Source: an uncultured Pseudomonadota bacterium (GTDB lineage: Bacteria > Pseudomonadota > Alphaproteobacteria > RF32 > CAG-239). Taken from it: DNA of 64,000 nt. Below, piece by piece: positions 63,978 through 64,000 of the stretch. Made by a program: the position numbers and the translations under genes. The stretch is taken from positions 37,259-101,258 of the forward strand of contig CASEZG010000006.1 in NCBI GenBank assembly GCA_949292375.1, written 5' to 3'. The first letter of the stretch is position 1; each line of letters begins with the position of its first letter. Under the pieces are notes generated by a model. It was not told the DNA's origin. It worked only from the letters and a program-made list of their open reading frames with translations, and did not search any database.

Positions 63978-64000
63978 GGTATAGTCTTTTCAGGCTATCT

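Noticed and set aside
1..64000. CRISPR array, insertion sequence, prophage, integrase or tRNA-linked island
   Set aside because: No repeat-spacer periodicity, transposase, phage gene, attachment repeat or tRNA was seen on either strand; the only tandem repeats are inside the autotransporter.

Overview
The window looks like part of the chromosome of a low-GC alphaproteobacterium, probably host- or gut-associated. Several neighbourhoods are alphaproteobacterial: tpiA-secG-pyrG-kdsA transcribed away from a divergent PpiD-type chaperone, recO-parC followed by a DUF6898-type small gene, and a GyrA with a long C-terminal insertion. A PerR/flavodiiron/rubrerythrin cluster and an archaeal/eukaryotic-type prolyl-tRNA synthetase suggest a microaerobic or anaerobic lifestyle and some lateral gene transfer. 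No rRNA, recognisable tRNA, insertion sequence, integrase, prophage or CRISPR array was seen. The taxonomic placement is inference.

Layout. 1-8.0 kb is a minus-strand housekeeping block: a partial gene, a DUF6898-like protein, parC, recO (TTG start), a 42-aa membrane peptide, kdsA (metal-dependent type), a small unknown, pyrG, secG and tpiA. 8.2-14.9 kb holds the PpiD-like chaperone, a small membrane protein, a SulP-led operon with two unknowns, and a lipoprotein. 15-17.2 kb is an oxidative-stress cluster: fprA diverges from perR-rubrerythrin around a near-perfect Per/Fur-type palindrome. 17.4-21.7 kb carries a stand-alone murE, cspA, a periplasmic coiled-coil protein, proS and an EF-hand protein. 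22.4-25.8 kb is a row of a ParB-like protein, a CgeB-like glycosyltransferase, a small alarmone-hydrolase-like HD protein and an ankyrin protein. 25.8-31.5 kb has a YegD-like Hsp70, a glycerol-1-phosphate dehydrogenase broken by a frameshift, an MtnX-like phosphatase, a CNNM/CBS protein and a GDYXXLXY/DUF2157 pair.

31.7-40.1 kb is surface-directed: a 2118-residue autotransporter with an N-terminal ankyrin-like segment and many passenger repeats, then an OprB-like porin. 40.1-45.6 kb has a possible cysteine peptidase, then a tight run: retropepsin-like 'ATP-dependent zinc protease', inactive transglutaminase/7TM protein, RimK-like ATP-grasp ligase, HD protein, a frameshifted mini-gene and a cyclophilin. 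46.2-46.7 kb is a gene-free, hairpin-rich stretch with terminators at both ends, the best candidate here for an undescribed structured RNA. 46.7-51.6 kb is cutA plus an AcrAB-type efflux pair. 51.7-54.2 kb has small enzymes and unknowns. 54.3-63.8 kb holds gyrA, a 50-cysteine secreted protein, ssb, an orphan periplasmic binding protein, uvrA and a small membrane protein. The right edge carries a promoter sharing a 38-bp block with the promoter of the cysteine-rich gene, followed by a hairpin and T-run.

Most transcription units are bounded by clear intrinsic terminators. Many of the longest reading frames begin upstream of the true start; starts here were set from Shine-Dalgarno spacing, promoter positions and signal-peptide position.
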